DNA from: a virus
Reading direction: 5' to 3' (one strand)
Length of the DNA stretch: 28,239 nucleotides
IMG/VR virus record: IMGVR_UViG_3300002138_000054
Coordinates: 1 to 28,239 of that record
Shown: positions 14,543-23,505 of the stretch, piece after piece
Layout of the letters: every line of letters begins with the position of its first letter
How positions within the stretch are numbered: position 1 is the first letter of the stretch
The notes under the pieces: model-generated
What the model was told of the DNA's origin: nothing
The model's input: only the letters and a program-made list of their open reading frames with translations
The model's database searches: none
Made by a program: the position numbers and the translations under genes

Positions 14543-16029
14543 TGATTATTAATATTGAAAAGATAAACGACGTACACATCAGAGTTACATCTGATGATCA
14601 AGGTATTTTACAGGAAATATCTTCTTTCTTTTCATTTGAAATGCCAGGAGCACGATTCTCACCTCAATATCGTGCAAAAATTTGGGATGGTATTATACGG
14701 TTGTATGATCTCCATCGCAAAACTTTATATGTTGGTCTTCTTAAATATCTTTTAGAATTTGCAGAACGTAATGACTATGATGTCAAATATATTAACGATG
14801 TCGTATCAATTGATACTATTGATGTTAATCAATTAAAGGAATTCTTGATTTGGCTAAATCTATATGGCCGAGGAAAACCAATTGAAATATACGATTATCA
14901 GATTGAAGCTATTCATCATGCGTTAGAACAGAAACGCTGTCTTCTATTATCTCCTACATCTTCTGGTAAATCGCTGATCATCTATTCATCGATGAGATGG
15001 CATCTCGAGCATGGAAGAAAATGTATTGTTGTTGTACCAACTACTTCTCTTGTAGAACAACTCTATTCTGACTTTGAAGATTACTCTTCGGAGAATTCTT
15101 GGAAAGTAGATCGTTATTGCCAAAAATTGTATTCAGGATTTCCAAAAGAATTTCAAACTGACGTGTTAATTACTACATGGCAATCTATAGTGCATCAACC
15201 TGCTCTTTGGTTCAAACAGTTTAATGTAATATTTGGAGATGAAGCTCATAACTTTAAAGCTAAATCATTAACATCTATCATGGAAAAACTTTCTGTATGT
15301 AATTATAGAATAGGAACTACAGGAACACTGGACAATAAGAAAGTACATAAGCTTGTTTTAGAAGGAGTGTTTGGACCAGTACATAAGGTTATAACTACTA
15401 AACAATTAATGGATAGTGGTAGAGTTGCTCAACTTAAAATTACTGCGCTATTATTAAAATATGACGATATCACACGTCAAATAGTCAACAAAGCTTCTTA
15501 TCAAGAAGAGATGGACTATATAGTTAAGCATGATAAGAGAAATAAATTCATACGAAACCTTGCTTTAAAATGCGAAGGTAACACATTAGTACTTTTTCAG
15601 TACGTAGAAAAACATGGCAAAGTACTATATGAAATGATAAAGGATAAAACATCCGATAATCGAAAAGTGTTCTTTATCTTTGGTGGTACTGATACAGAAG
15701 CTCGTGAAGCTTCTCGTAAATTGATGGAAGATGAAACTGATGCAATTTGTATAGCATCTTTTGGAGTATTTTCTACCGGCATAAATATACCATCGATAGA
15801 AAACGTAATATTCGCTTCTCCTTCTAAATCAAAAATACGTAATCTTCAATCGATTGGTCGAGGTTTACGTTTAAAAGAAGGTAAATCACATTGCAACTTA
15901 TACGATATTGCAGATGACTTCCAAAGAAAATCTTGGAAGAATCATACGTTAGGCCATTTTGCAGAACGCCTCAAGATCTATTCTGAGGAACAATTTAAAT
16001 TTAAAATAATAGAGGTTCCTATTGAGTGA
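14542..16029 (+). CDS. uvsW: Recombination/repair helicase UvsW
   Basis: This 495-aa superfamily 2 helicase matches T4 UvsW (503 aa), which processes stalled forks, R-loops and recombination intermediates. The N-terminal 'FFSFEMPGARFSPQYRAKIWDGIIRL' is the UvsW DNA-binding domain. Helicase motifs follow: motif I 'SPTSSGKSLI' (Lys143), 'VPTTSLVEQ', motif II DEAH (233-236), motif III 'GTTGTL', 'FGVFSTGINIPSIENVIFA', and motif VI 'QSIGRGLR'. An upstream in-frame ATG at 14515 lies within uvsY. I prefer 14542 because it directly overlaps the uvsY stop and fits the family N-terminus. The 3' end overlaps the next gene by 8 nt. Confidence 0.95.
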   Translation: MIINIEKINDVHIRVTSDDQGILQEISSFFSFEMPGARFSPQYRAKIWDGIIRLYDLHRKTLYVGLLKYLLEFAERNDYDVKYINDVVSIDTIDVNQLKEFLIWLNLYGRGKPIEIYDYQIEAIHHALEQKRCLLLSPTSSGKSLIIYSSMRWHLEHGRKCIVVVPTTSLVEQLYSDFEDYSSENSWKVDRYCQKLYSGFPKEFQTDVLITTWQSIVHQPALWFKQFNVIFGDEAHNFKAKSLTSIMEKLSVCNYRIGTTGTLDNKKVHKLVLEGVFGPVHKVITTKQLMDSGRVAQLKITALLLKYDDITRQIVNKASYQEEMDYIVKHDKRNKFIRNLALKCEGNTLVLFQYVEKHGKVLYEMIKDKTSDNRKVFFIFGGTDTEAREASRKLMEDETDAICIASFGVFSTGINIPSIENVIFASPSKSKIRNLQSIGRGLRLKEGKSHCNLYDIADDFQRKSWKNHTLGHFAERLKIYSEEQFKFKIIEVPIE

Positions 16030-16402
16030 CTATGTAGTATTAAAACTCTGCACCGGCGAAGAATTGCTCGGAGAATTATTGAACGATGCTGTAGACGGAA
16101 TATCTGTGCTAAATCCCATTGAAGTCAGAAGTATCCCACAATGGAATAAAGGCGAACTACAAGAACATGTTGTAAGTAAACTGTATTGTAAATTCAGTGA
16201 TGATCATCGCTTCACTTTCAATAATAAAGATGTAGTATATTGCAAAGATCTAACTCCCAGTACTATCAGATACTATAAGAAGCTAGTATTTGCTTTTCTT
16301 TCAAATAAGTCTGAAGTAGATGAAGCTTATGAAGAACCAGATAATGAAGAACTTGAAAAGTTTCAAGAATTCATAAAGTCTAATGGAATAAAGATTCATT
16401 AA
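16022..16402 (+). CDS. Conserved hypothetical protein, possibly Sm-like
   Basis: This 126-aa protein of unknown function is read from a TTG at 16022, because no ATG lies in frame near the start and an AGAGGT ribosome site is placed 6 nt upstream. The opening 'DYVVLKLCTGEELLGELLNDAVDGISVLNPIEVR' has the pattern 'VVLKLxTGEExxGxL...I.V.NP' often seen in small phage proteins with an Sm-like beta barrel. That fold is my inference. The C-terminal 40 residues are acidic ('EVDEAYEEPDNEELEKFQEF'). It overlaps uvsW by 8 nt and precedes the gene 55 promoter region, a place where small conserved proteins also occur in aquatic relatives. Confidence 0.7.
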   Translation: MSDYVVLKLCTGEELLGELLNDAVDGISVLNPIEVRSIPQWNKGELQEHVVSKLYCKFSDDHRFTFNNKDVVYCKDLTPSTIRYYKKLVFAFLSNKSEVDEAYEEPDNEELEKFQEFIKSNGIKIH

Positions 16403-16404
16403 TA

Positions 16405-16412
16405 TATAAACA
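16405..16412 (+). promoter_or_regulatory. Weak late-promoter-like octamer before gene 55
   Basis: TATAAACA, one base from the late consensus, lies just after the preceding stop and 124 nt before the gp55 start. It could give late autoactivation of the sigma gene, but a chance match in AT-rich spacer is equally possible. Confidence 0.25.
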
Positions 16413-16484
16413 CCAAGATACATTATACACTAAAACCTCGAAGGTGTAAAATAAAAAACGTCAATCAAAAGTATAGCACAAATA

Positions 16485-16514
16485 TTGTACTTTTATTCTA
16501 TATTATAATATAAT
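16485..16514 (+). promoter_or_regulatory. Sigma70-like early promoter for gene 55
   Basis: -35 TTGTAC (16485-16490), 18-bp spacer, -10 TATAAT (16509-16514). An alternative overlapping TATAAT at 16504 would give a 13-bp spacer and is rejected. The spacing matches the other members of the shared promoter set. The rest of the 133-bp gap (16403-16535) contains no visible gene. Confidence 0.75.
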
Positions 16515-16535
16515 TAGTATTTGTATGGAGATCCT

Positions 16536-17111
16536 ATGGTCACACATTATGTAAACAACGCTGAAATGCTCGAATCGATTAAGCAGTATAAAACAAAAAT
16601 ACAAGACTCTCGTGCTATTGGAGAAAGTGACCCTAGAATTCCAGAGTACTTAGGCGAATGCATTTTAAAAATTGCAACTAGATTATCTTATAAACATAAC
16701 TTTATAAACTACTCATATCGCGATGACATGGTTTCAGATGGTATTGAAAACTGTATGCAATGCATGAACAGTTTTGATCCTAAAAAATCTTCGAATCCAT
16801 TCTCTTATTTTACTCAAGTCATTTATTTTGCCTTCTTACGAAGGATAGCTAAAGAAAAGAAACAGTCTTATATTAAAGGTAAGCTTATTCACGACTCAGC
16901 CTTTGATACATTTGAAATACAAGATCATGACGATGATGCACAGTTTAAGAATGAATACACTACATTCATGCAATCTTATGGAACTTTCGACGATTCTTTT
17001 GTGAAAAATAAAGAAAAGAAAAAGAAAGAAAAAATTAAAGAAGATCAGTCACTTGAAAAATTTCTTGACGTACCTCTTTCAGAAGAGCCAAGAGAACATA
17101 AAGATGATTGA
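16536..17111 (+). CDS. 55: Late-transcription sigma factor gp55
   Basis: This 191-aa protein matches the T4-family late sigma factor (185 aa in T4), which directs host RNA polymerase to TATAAATA promoters together with the gp45 clamp. Recognisable parts are 'ILKIATRLSYKHNFINYSYRDDMVSDGIENCMQCMNSFDPKKSSNPFSYFTQVIYFAFLRRIAKEKKQ', the sigma region 2-like segment, and a Lys/Glu-rich linker before 'SLEKFLDVPL'. That last stretch may be the clamp-binding tail. The frame is open from 16521, but ATG 16536 is preceded by GGAG with 5-nt spacing. It overlaps the next small gene by 8 nt. Many TATAAATA elements in this window are its expected targets. Confidence 0.94.
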   Translation: MVTHYVNNAEMLESIKQYKTKIQDSRAIGESDPRIPEYLGECILKIATRLSYKHNFINYSYRDDMVSDGIENCMQCMNSFDPKKSSNPFSYFTQVIYFAFLRRIAKEKKQSYIKGKLIHDSAFDTFEIQDHDDDAQFKNEYTTFMQSYGTFDDSFVKNKEKKKKEKIKEDQSLEKFLDVPLSEEPREHKDD

Positions 17112-17265
17112 TCGCGATTGGTTAGATAGAGTTGCTACTGCAGCAGATGTTTATTGTAGATTGCCTGATAGTAATGAAAAAGAAATAGATCGATTTTTAG
17201 AATATCTTTTTAAAGTATATGGTTATGCAGATCTTCTTGAAATAAGAAAGATAAAGAAACAATGA
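17104..17265 (+). CDS. Small conserved hypothetical protein before gp47
   Basis: This 53-aa protein reads 'MIDRDWLDRVATAADVYCRLPDSNEKEIDRFLEYLFKVYGY' then a basic end. It is predicted helical, with no motif I can name. The open frame reaches back into gene 55 (17053), but the ATG at 17104 is the more likely start because the upstream stretch duplicates gp55 coding sequence in another frame. It overlaps gp55 by 8 nt and gp47 by 4 nt, so it is part of the 55-47-46 operon. Confidence 0.6.
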   Translation: MIDRDWLDRVATAADVYCRLPDSNEKEIDRFLEYLFKVYGYADLLEIRKIKKQ

Positions 17266-18314
17266 AAGTAGCGATTATTACAGATCAACATTTTGGCGCA
17301 AGGAATGATAGCGCACAATGTTTAGATTATTATGAGCAATTTTACACAAATATATTTTTCCCAAAACTAAAAGATAGTGGTATTAAACATATTCTGATTC
17401 TTGGTGATACTTTTGATCGTAGGAAATTTATTAATTTTAATACTCTTGCCCGCGCTAAGCGAATGTTTTTTGATGTAGCATATAGTAATGATATCTTTAT
17501 TACTATGATTGCGGGTAACCATGATACTTATTATAAGAATACAAATGAAGTTAATAGTCCAGAATTAACTCTTGCAGAATATATCAATATAGTTATTATA
17601 ACACGACCTGAAACTATAGACGTACATGGAATTCCAATCTGCTTTCTCCCATGGATTTGCGCAGAAACATCTACAGATTCAATGAATGAAATAAAAACAA
17701 CTAAAGCTGATATTTGTATGGGTCACCTTGAAATTTCTGGTTTTGCAATGTATAGAGGAATTGAATCACATGATGGATTATCTAAAGATTCGTTTAGTAA
17801 ATTTGATATGGTATTTTCAGGACATTACCATCATCGGTCTGACGACGGCCATATTTATTATCTTGGGAATCCTTATGAATTAACTTGGCAGGACTATAAT
17901 GATCCTCGTGGATTTCATATATTTGATCTTGAGACACGTAAATTAGAATTCATTCAAAACACATATAGTTTGTTTGAACGATATGAATATGACGATACGA
18001 TAAACTCAGAAGATCCAATCTTCGCTAATTTTAAAGATAAGTACGTTAAGATTGTTGTTATTAATAAAACTAATCTTTATAAATTTGACAAGTTTATAAA
18101 CAGTGTGTATCAACACAATCCTCTTGAAGTTAAAATAATTGAAGACTTCTCCGAATTCACTGAAGGTGAAGTTGATGAGAATATTAATTTAGAAGATACT
18201 TCAAGTGTATTATCTAATTATATCGATTCTCTTGAAACAGAAGTAGATAAAGAAAAAGTTAAAACTTTCATGAAAAGCTTATACACTGAAGCTATTAATC
18301 GGGATGTAATATGA
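17262..18314 (+). CDS. 47: Recombination nuclease gp47 (Mre11-like)
   Basis: This 350-aa metallophosphoesterase nuclease is the Mre11 homologue that works with gp46 to resect DNA ends in phage recombination and host DNA degradation. The metal-binding motifs are all present: 'ITDQHFG' (Asp8, His10), 'LGDTFDRR' (Asp49), 'AGNHDTYY' (Asn86, His87, Asp88), 'MGHLEISG' (His155) and 'FSGHYHHR' (His188, His190). The length matches T4 gp47 (339 aa). The stop overlaps gp46 by 4 nt (ATGA), giving coupled production of the two subunits. Confidence 0.97.
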   Translation: MKVAIITDQHFGARNDSAQCLDYYEQFYTNIFFPKLKDSGIKHILILGDTFDRRKFINFNTLARAKRMFFDVAYSNDIFITMIAGNHDTYYKNTNEVNSPELTLAEYINIVIITRPETIDVHGIPICFLPWICAETSTDSMNEIKTTKADICMGHLEISGFAMYRGIESHDGLSKDSFSKFDMVFSGHYHHRSDDGHIYYLGNPYELTWQDYNDPRGFHIFDLETRKLEFIQNTYSLFERYEYDDTINSEDPIFANFKDKYVKIVVINKTNLYKFDKFINSVYQHNPLEVKIIEDFSEFTEGEVDENINLEDTSSVLSNYIDSLETEVDKEKVKTFMKSLYTEAINRDVI

Positions 18315-20023
18315 TCGTATTCAAAACATTGAGTTGGCGTAATTTTTTGTCAACTGGCAATGCAGAAAATAAAATTGTTCTAAACAAATCTCAAAGCACT
18401 TTAGTCATAGGAAGAAATGGCGAAGGCAAATCAACTATGCTTGACGCTTTGACTTTTGCTCTCTTTAGTAAACCTTTTCGTAACATCAATAAACCTCAGC
18501 TTGTTAATTCAATTAATGGCAAGAATTGCGTAGTAGAAATTGAGTTTGATATTGGTACTAATGAATACAAAATTATTCGTGGATTAAAGCCTAACATATT
18601 TGAAATTTGGTTAAATGGAAATAAGATAAATCAAGACGCTGCTTCTAAGGATTACCAAAACGTATTAGAACAACAAATCTTACGACTTAACTACAAAACA
18701 TTTACACAAGTAGTTATTCTAGGTTCAGCATCATTCGTTCCGTTTATGCAACTTCCGGCATGGCAACGTCGAGAAGTTATTGAAGACATTTTAGATATTA
18801 GCATCTTTTCTACAATGAATCAAATTTTAAAGGAAAGAGTGAATGAAAACAAAGATCAGCTCAACACGATTGACAATCAAATTAAAACTGCCAAATCGAA
18901 TGTTGAGATACAGAAAAAACTCATTGGGTCATTGGTTAGTTCTAAAAAACAACAGGTGGATCAGATCCGTAAACAAATTGCGGATAATGAAGAGGAACTT
19001 ACAACGAATGAGAAATCGCGTTTAGCCTTTAGTAATAAAATAAATTCTATACTTGCGTCTTCTGAAGATGAAAGTGATCTTAAACACTCTATAACATCAG
19101 TTATAAAATCTAAAACAACATTTGCTCATACTAAAGAACAGACTGAAAAGAATTTAACTTTCTTTAATGAAAACGAAGTATGTCCTTCATGCTCTCAAAA
19201 CATTCCTCATGAACATAAGACTGATATTATTACTCGTCTTAATCAAGATGTAATAGAGATACAATCAAGTATGAGCGTAATTGAAGACGCTTATGCCCAA
19301 TTGCTTGAGCGTCAAAACAAGTTTAATGAATCTTCAAAAAATATTCTAACTCTTAGCGCACAGTGTAATAGTTTAGTGTCAGCGAATACTCTATTAACAA
19401 AACAAAATATTAAACTGTTAAAAGATATTGAGAATGCTAATGGTGATACAAACAATATTGATGAAGAAAAGAATAAGCTTAAACAGATTGCAGATGAAGC
19501 TCTAATATTAATTGACGATAAGAATAGGCTTTATCAAGAAAAACAAATTCATGATATATCTTCTATTTTATTAAAAGACAGTGGAATTAAAACTGCAATT
19601 ATTAAAGAGTATCTCCCATTTATGAATAAGTTTATAAATGGTTATTTGACAGCAATGGATTTTTATGTGCACTTTGAATTAGATGAATCTTTTAACGAAG
19701 TCATCAAATCACGTTTTCGTGATGAATTCACGTATGCTTCTTTTTCAGAAGGCGAAAAGATGCGTATCGATCTTGCAATATTATTCACATGGCGTCAAAT
19801 CGCAAAAATGAAGAATTCAGTGAATACTAATCTTCTTATTCTTGATGAGATATTTGATTCTTCTCTAGATAACTCTGGCACCGATTATTTCTTATCTATC
19901 ATGAATGCAATAGGCGACAAATCTAACGTATTCGTAATATCGCATAAGGGCGATCAATTGTTTGATAAGTTCCATTCTGTGGTGAAGTTTGAAAAGAAGA
20001 ATGACTTCTCATCTATAGTCTAA
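18311..20023 (+). CDS. 46: Recombination ATPase gp46 (Rad50-like)
   Basis: This 570-aa SMC/Rad50-type ATPase is the partner of gp47 (T4 gp46 is 560 aa). Walker A 'GRNGEGKST' lies at residues 34-42. A long coiled coil with the zinc hook 'CPSCSQ' (Cys291, Cys294) follows, then the ABC signature 'FSEGEKMRID' (about 478-487), Walker B 'LLILDEIFD' (Asp512, Glu513) and 'VISHK'. All expected ATPase and hook residues are intact. It overlaps gp47 by 4 nt and ends the 55-47-46 cluster, after which a new sigma70-like promoter begins. Confidence 0.97.
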   Translation: MIVFKTLSWRNFLSTGNAENKIVLNKSQSTLVIGRNGEGKSTMLDALTFALFSKPFRNINKPQLVNSINGKNCVVEIEFDIGTNEYKIIRGLKPNIFEIWLNGNKINQDAASKDYQNVLEQQILRLNYKTFTQVVILGSASFVPFMQLPAWQRREVIEDILDISIFSTMNQILKERVNENKDQLNTIDNQIKTAKSNVEIQKKLIGSLVSSKKQQVDQIRKQIADNEEELTTNEKSRLAFSNKINSILASSEDESDLKHSITSVIKSKTTFAHTKEQTEKNLTFFNENEVCPSCSQNIPHEHKTDIITRLNQDVIEIQSSMSVIEDAYAQLLERQNKFNESSKNILTLSAQCNSLVSANTLLTKQNIKLLKDIENANGDTNNIDEEKNKLKQIADEALILIDDKNRLYQEKQIHDISSILLKDSGIKTAIIKEYLPFMNKFINGYLTAMDFYVHFELDESFNEVIKSRFRDEFTYASFSEGEKMRIDLAILFTWRQIAKMKNSVNTNLLILDEIFDSSLDNSGTDYFLSIMNAIGDKSNVFVISHKGDQLFDKFHSVVKFEKKNDFSSIV

Positions 20024-20038
20024 AACGTCTAAATAACG

Positions 20039-20068
20039 GTGTACAATAAATCGTAATTGATATATAAT
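20039..20068 (+). promoter_or_regulatory. Sigma70-like early promoter, leaderless gene
   Basis: -35 GTGTAC (20039-20044), 18-bp spacer, -10 TATAAT (20063-20068). The expected start of transcription is at or very near 20075, the A of the ATG of the next gene, and no ribosome site fits between. Confidence 0.72.
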
Positions 20069-20074
20069 TATATC

Positions 20075-22210
20075 ATGAATACGACAAATATCGCCTCAAA
20101 CACTCAAGATTTGCTAGCTAAATTGCTAGCTACTGAAAACGTTACGGTACTACGTAGTAACGTTTCTACAGCTTCTTTTGACATTAAAAATCGTGTATTA
20201 ACTCTTCCAACGTGGAAAGATTTGACGCCTGAAATCGAAGAAATGCTTATTCTTCATGAAGTCGGTCATGCTCTTTTCACTTCTGAAGAAGGTTATAGTA
20301 TAGTCTATACAGAGAAACGCCATCTTCGTGGCTATGCCAATATCATTGAAGATGTACGTATTGAAAAGAAAATGAAAGATCGTTATCCAGGTTCTCGTAA
20401 ATCGTTTAATTCTGGTTATACACAACTCAACGATCGAGATTTCTTTGGAGTTAAAGAAAGAAATCTTGCTTCTTTGTTATTCATTGATCGAATTAACTTA
20501 TATTATAAAGCTGGTTATTCGTGCGGAGTTAATTTTTCTCAACAAGAATCTGTAATGCTTGAAAAAGTTAACAAGTGCGTAACTGAAAAAGATGTCGTTC
20601 TTCTTGCAGAAGAAATTTATAATTATTGTCTACAAGACATGTCAGAAGATGAAGATGAACGTCGACAAAAGAAAGTATACGTCTCATCAAAAGATGACTT
20701 TGAAAATTCTGAAGATGAAGGTGATATAGATTATGACGATGTAGATGAGCAAGACGATGTAGATAAGCAAGACGAAGAATATGACTTTGACGTAGATATA
20801 CAACCAGAAACTATAGATAATTTTGAAAAAGCTCTTGACAAATATCAAGATCGTGATTCTCGTACATATTATCTAGATGCGCAATTTGAAGCACAAGGCG
20901 AAGATCCTCTTATTTCTTATAAGAAAATACTCGTAGAAATGCGTTTTCAATATATGGAAGAAGTCGAGTTGGCTTCTCATAAAAATCTAGAAGAAGGAAG
21001 TTTATATTGGGAAAAACGTATTAAGCAGCAAGCGTCTAAGTTTAAAATAGAAAGCAATAACATTGTCAACTATCTAGTAAAAGAATTTGAAATGCGCAAA
21101 TCAGCTACAGCTTGGAAGCGTACTAAAATTTCTAAAATAGGACAACTTGATACTCGTAAATTATTTGCATATAAACTTAAGGACGATTTGTTTAAGCAGA
21201 TCTCTAGAGTAGAAGAAGGTAAGAAACATGGAATGGTGTTTCTATTAGATTGGTCTGGCTCTATGTCAAATTACATGGATGAAACTGTAGAGCAAGTTGT
21301 GAATCTTGCAATGTTCTGCCATAAAGTTAATATTCCATATCAAGTCTTAGCATTTAGCGATACCTATGTTCGCGCTAAATCTGACGTTCACAAGATAAAT
21401 GATAAAGGATTAGACAACAGCGATAGTTTTTCTCTGTTAGAATTGTTTAGCCATAAAATGAATTCACGAGAATTTAATAAAATGTGTGAATTCATGCTTG
21501 ATAAGCCTTGGATGCGTGGGCGTAACAATACATTTGGACTTAACGGCACTCCATTAAATCATAGTCTAATTTATATGGTTGACTATATTGGGAAGTTTAT
21601 TAAAATCAATGATGTTGAGAAAATGAATCTCGTGATTTTGACAGATGGTGAGAGTAACGGTCTACATCACTATGATCACGCTAAACAAGATTCTTATGGG
21701 ATTAAATCTGGTCATATTAATATTTTAGAAAAAGGCGTAATGATCAAAATAAACGCTAAAACGTTTATTCGTGATAAAGTAACTCGCAAAGAATATAAAT
21801 TTACTGATGATGGCGCACAACAAACTGCTTCACTGTTAAAGTTAATTAAAGATCGATATAGATTGCGTGTTACAGCTTTTAATATAACTAATTATGGTTA
21901 TAGATCTATTGAAAGATTTATACGGTTTAATATCGAAAGTGATAAGTTCCAATCTAGCTCTGAACGATATCAGTTATGCACCAATATACAATCTAAATTG
22001 CGTAAAGAAAAAGGCGTAGTATTAAAAGAAGTTCCAGGACGCGATGAAACTTATCTTATTCTCTCTACTAATAAAATTGTAGATGAAGATCTAGATGGTG
22101 TTAAGAGCGATATGTCTGCAATTCAAATATCAAAACAACTCACTAAAATGTTCACATCACGCAAAACGTCTAGGGTTGTCTTAAATAGTTTCATAGGAGT
22201 TGTGGCATAA
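20075..22210 (+). CDS. CobT-like VWA protein with HExxH metallopeptidase motif
   Basis: This 711-aa protein has two recognisable parts. Near the N-terminus 'LILHEVGHALF' carries an HExxH zinc motif (His61-His65), and about 30 residues later 'ANIIEDVRIEKKM' may supply the third ligand. The centre (about 205-250) is a highly acidic linker. From about residue 388, 'VFLLDWSGSMS' gives a VWA MIDAS motif (Asp392, Ser394, Ser396), with 'NGTPLNHS' and 'VILTDGES' completing it. Such phage proteins are often labelled CobT-like or peptidase, but a role in B12 synthesis is unlikely. It precedes a MoxR/CobS-type ATPase, a classic VWA partner. ATG 20075 is preferred over TTG 20057, which lies inside the promoter spacer. 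The mRNA appears leaderless. Confidence 0.85.
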   Translation: MNTTNIASNTQDLLAKLLATENVTVLRSNVSTASFDIKNRVLTLPTWKDLTPEIEEMLILHEVGHALFTSEEGYSIVYTEKRHLRGYANIIEDVRIEKKMKDRYPGSRKSFNSGYTQLNDRDFFGVKERNLASLLFIDRINLYYKAGYSCGVNFSQQESVMLEKVNKCVTEKDVVLLAEEIYNYCLQDMSEDEDERRQKKVYVSSKDDFENSEDEGDIDYDDVDEQDDVDKQDEEYDFDVDIQPETIDNFEKALDKYQDRDSRTYYLDAQFEAQGEDPLISYKKILVEMRFQYMEEVELASHKNLEEGSLYWEKRIKQQASKFKIESNNIVNYLVKEFEMRKSATAWKRTKISKIGQLDTRKLFAYKLKDDLFKQISRVEEGKKHGMVFLLDWSGSMSNYMDETVEQVVNLAMFCHKVNIPYQVLAFSDTYVRAKSDVHKINDKGLDNSDSFSLLELFSHKMNSREFNKMCEFMLDKPWMRGRNNTFGLNGTPLNHSLIYMVDYIGKFIKINDVEKMNLVILTDGESNGLHHYDHAKQDSYGIKSGHINILEKGVMIKINAKTFIRDKVTRKEYKFTDDGAQQTASLLKLIKDRYRLRVTAFNITNYGYRSIERFIRFNIESDKFQSSSERYQLCTNIQSKLRKEKGVVLKEVPGRDETYLILSTNKIVDEDLDGVKSDMSAIQISKQLTKMFTSRKTSRVVLNSFIGVVA

Positions 22211-22233
22211 AATTAGAATTTAATTCAAAAAGC

Positions 22234-22263
22234 CTGTACAATAAATCATCTCTATGGTATAAT
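22234..22263 (+). promoter_or_regulatory. Sigma70-like early promoter for the AAA+ ATPase
   Basis: -35 CTGTAC (22234-22239), 18-bp spacer, -10 TATAAT (22258-22263) preceded by CTATGG. The segment TGTACAATAAATC is shared with the promoter at 20039, and CTATGGTATAATAG with the one at 14054. Confidence 0.82.
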
Positions 22264-22297
22264 AGTTATACAAACAGAAATAATTGATCAACTTAAT

Positions 22298-22315
22298 ATG
22301 AAGACTATATTATGA
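22298..22315 (+). other. Five-codon leader minicistron (MKTIL)
   Basis: ATG at 22298 opens a five-codon frame whose TGA (22313-22315) overlaps the ATG of the ATPase gene in an ATGA junction. A similar arrangement precedes the DUF5664 gene at 24241-24258. It may serve translational coupling, but it could be chance. Confidence 0.3.
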
Positions 22316-23436
22316 ACACCCGCACACAATTTTTAGATACTATTATGAGTGAATTTCCAGATGCATCATCATCTGGATGCGTAAGTCGCAAGCAAATTGC
22401 TCATACAATGAAAAAGCTAGGCGAAGTAAAATGGCCAATTTGGCTTATGCAAAACAGAGCTTCTCGTGGTCTTTATCTTCTTCCAGGTAAAAACCTCATG
22501 CCAGCACAAGAAGAAGTTGCTCAGGAACAAATTAATATGCAAGATGTTACAAGTCTTATTCCAAAAATAGACGCAAACTACGTTGCATATGGAAACTACA
22601 AAGACATAGAAGTTGTTATCAAATCACGACAATTTTATCCTGCTTATATTAGTGGTCCTACTGGAAACGGTAAATCTACAACAGTAGAACAAGCTTGTGC
22701 TAAAAATAGGCGTCCTCTTATTCGTGTAAATTTGAATATGATGACAGATGAAGATCAATTGATTGGATCTAAAACTCTTGTCGATGGTAATGTTGAAATT
22801 ATCGAAGGACCAATTCTTATCGCCATGCGAAATGGCATACCAATTCTTCTCGATGAAATCGATGCAGGTTCAGCAAATACTTTACTTTGCTTGCAACCAA
22901 TCCTTGAAGGAAAGCCCTATTACTTCAAGTTGAAGAATGAACTTATCTACCCAGCTCCAGGATTCACAGTTTTTGCTACTGCTAATACTAAAGGCAAAGG
23001 CAGTGATGATGGTCGCTATATAGGCACCAACGTTTTAAATGAAGCGTTCCTAGAACGTTTTGCGATCACTTTCAACCAAGACTATCCTAGTGCTTCAGTT
23101 GAAAATAAGATCGTTATGAATCTAATGAGGTCCTTGAATTGCGTAGACGAGCAATTTGCTGAAACACTTACTAAGTGGGCAGACGCAATCCGTAGGACTT
23201 TTGCAGATGGCGGAGTGGATGAAACTATTACCACACGCAGATTAGTGCATATTGTTCGTACGTTTTCTATGTTTAAAGATAAAAAGAAAGCCGTTGAATT
23301 GTGTATTAATCGATTTGATGACATCACTCGAAATGCATTCTTGAATCTTTTCGAAAAAGTGTCTAATCCAGATGTTATAACAGATACTCCCATTCAACCA
23401 GTTGAACCAGAACAAGTTGAAGAAATTCCATTCTAA
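22312..23436 (+). CDS. cobS: MoxR/CobS-type AAA+ ATPase
   Basis: This 374-aa AAA+ ATPase is of the CobS/MoxR group, common in aquatic T4-like phages. After an N-terminal small domain (residues 1-65, 'SRKQIAHTMKKLGEVKWPIWL...RGLYLLPG'), the ATPase core shows Walker A 'SGPTGNGKST' (Lys121), Walker B 'ILLDEIDAG' (Asp181, Glu182), a sensor-like 'FTVFATANT' and 'LNEAFLERF'. MoxR ATPases act as chaperones that remodel partners together with VWA proteins, and one such protein is encoded immediately upstream. The CobS name (cobaltochelatase subunit) reflects homology only. No B12 genes are present. The N-terminal domain is related to the next gene product. ATG 22312 lies 49 nt after the promoter -10. 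Confidence 0.88.
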   Translation: MNTRTQFLDTIMSEFPDASSSGCVSRKQIAHTMKKLGEVKWPIWLMQNRASRGLYLLPGKNLMPAQEEVAQEQINMQDVTSLIPKIDANYVAYGNYKDIEVVIKSRQFYPAYISGPTGNGKSTTVEQACAKNRRPLIRVNLNMMTDEDQLIGSKTLVDGNVEIIEGPILIAMRNGIPILLDEIDAGSANTLLCLQPILEGKPYYFKLKNELIYPAPGFTVFATANTKGKGSDDGRYIGTNVLNEAFLERFAITFNQDYPSASVENKIVMNLMRSLNCVDEQFAETLTKWADAIRRTFADGGVDETITTRRLVHIVRTFSMFKDKKKAVELCINRFDDITRNAFLNLFEKVSNPDVITDTPIQPVEPEQVEEIPF

Positions 23437-23439
23437 ATG

Positions 23440-23469
23440 GTGTACATTTAATCTGGGCTATGGTATAAT
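23440..23469 (+). promoter_or_regulatory. Sigma70-like early promoter for the small paralogue gene
   Basis: -35 GTGTAC (23440-23445), 18-bp spacer, -10 TATAAT (23464-23469) within CTATGGTATAATA. It starts only 3 nt after the ATPase stop. Confidence 0.82.
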
Positions 23470-23505
23470 ATCTTCTGAAACAGTGAAACCCGAAAGGTCT
23501 TATTT

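Noticed and set aside
16409-16447. Hairpin ACACC...GGTGT after the 16022-16402 gene as a terminator
   Set aside because: The stem is only about 5 bp with a loop of about 30 nt and no T-run follows, so it is not convincing.
20075-23436. Cobalamin (B12) biosynthesis pathway
   Set aside because: The CobT/CobS resemblance is at the VWA and AAA+ domain level only. No other B12 gene is near, and the HExxH motif suggests a different activity.
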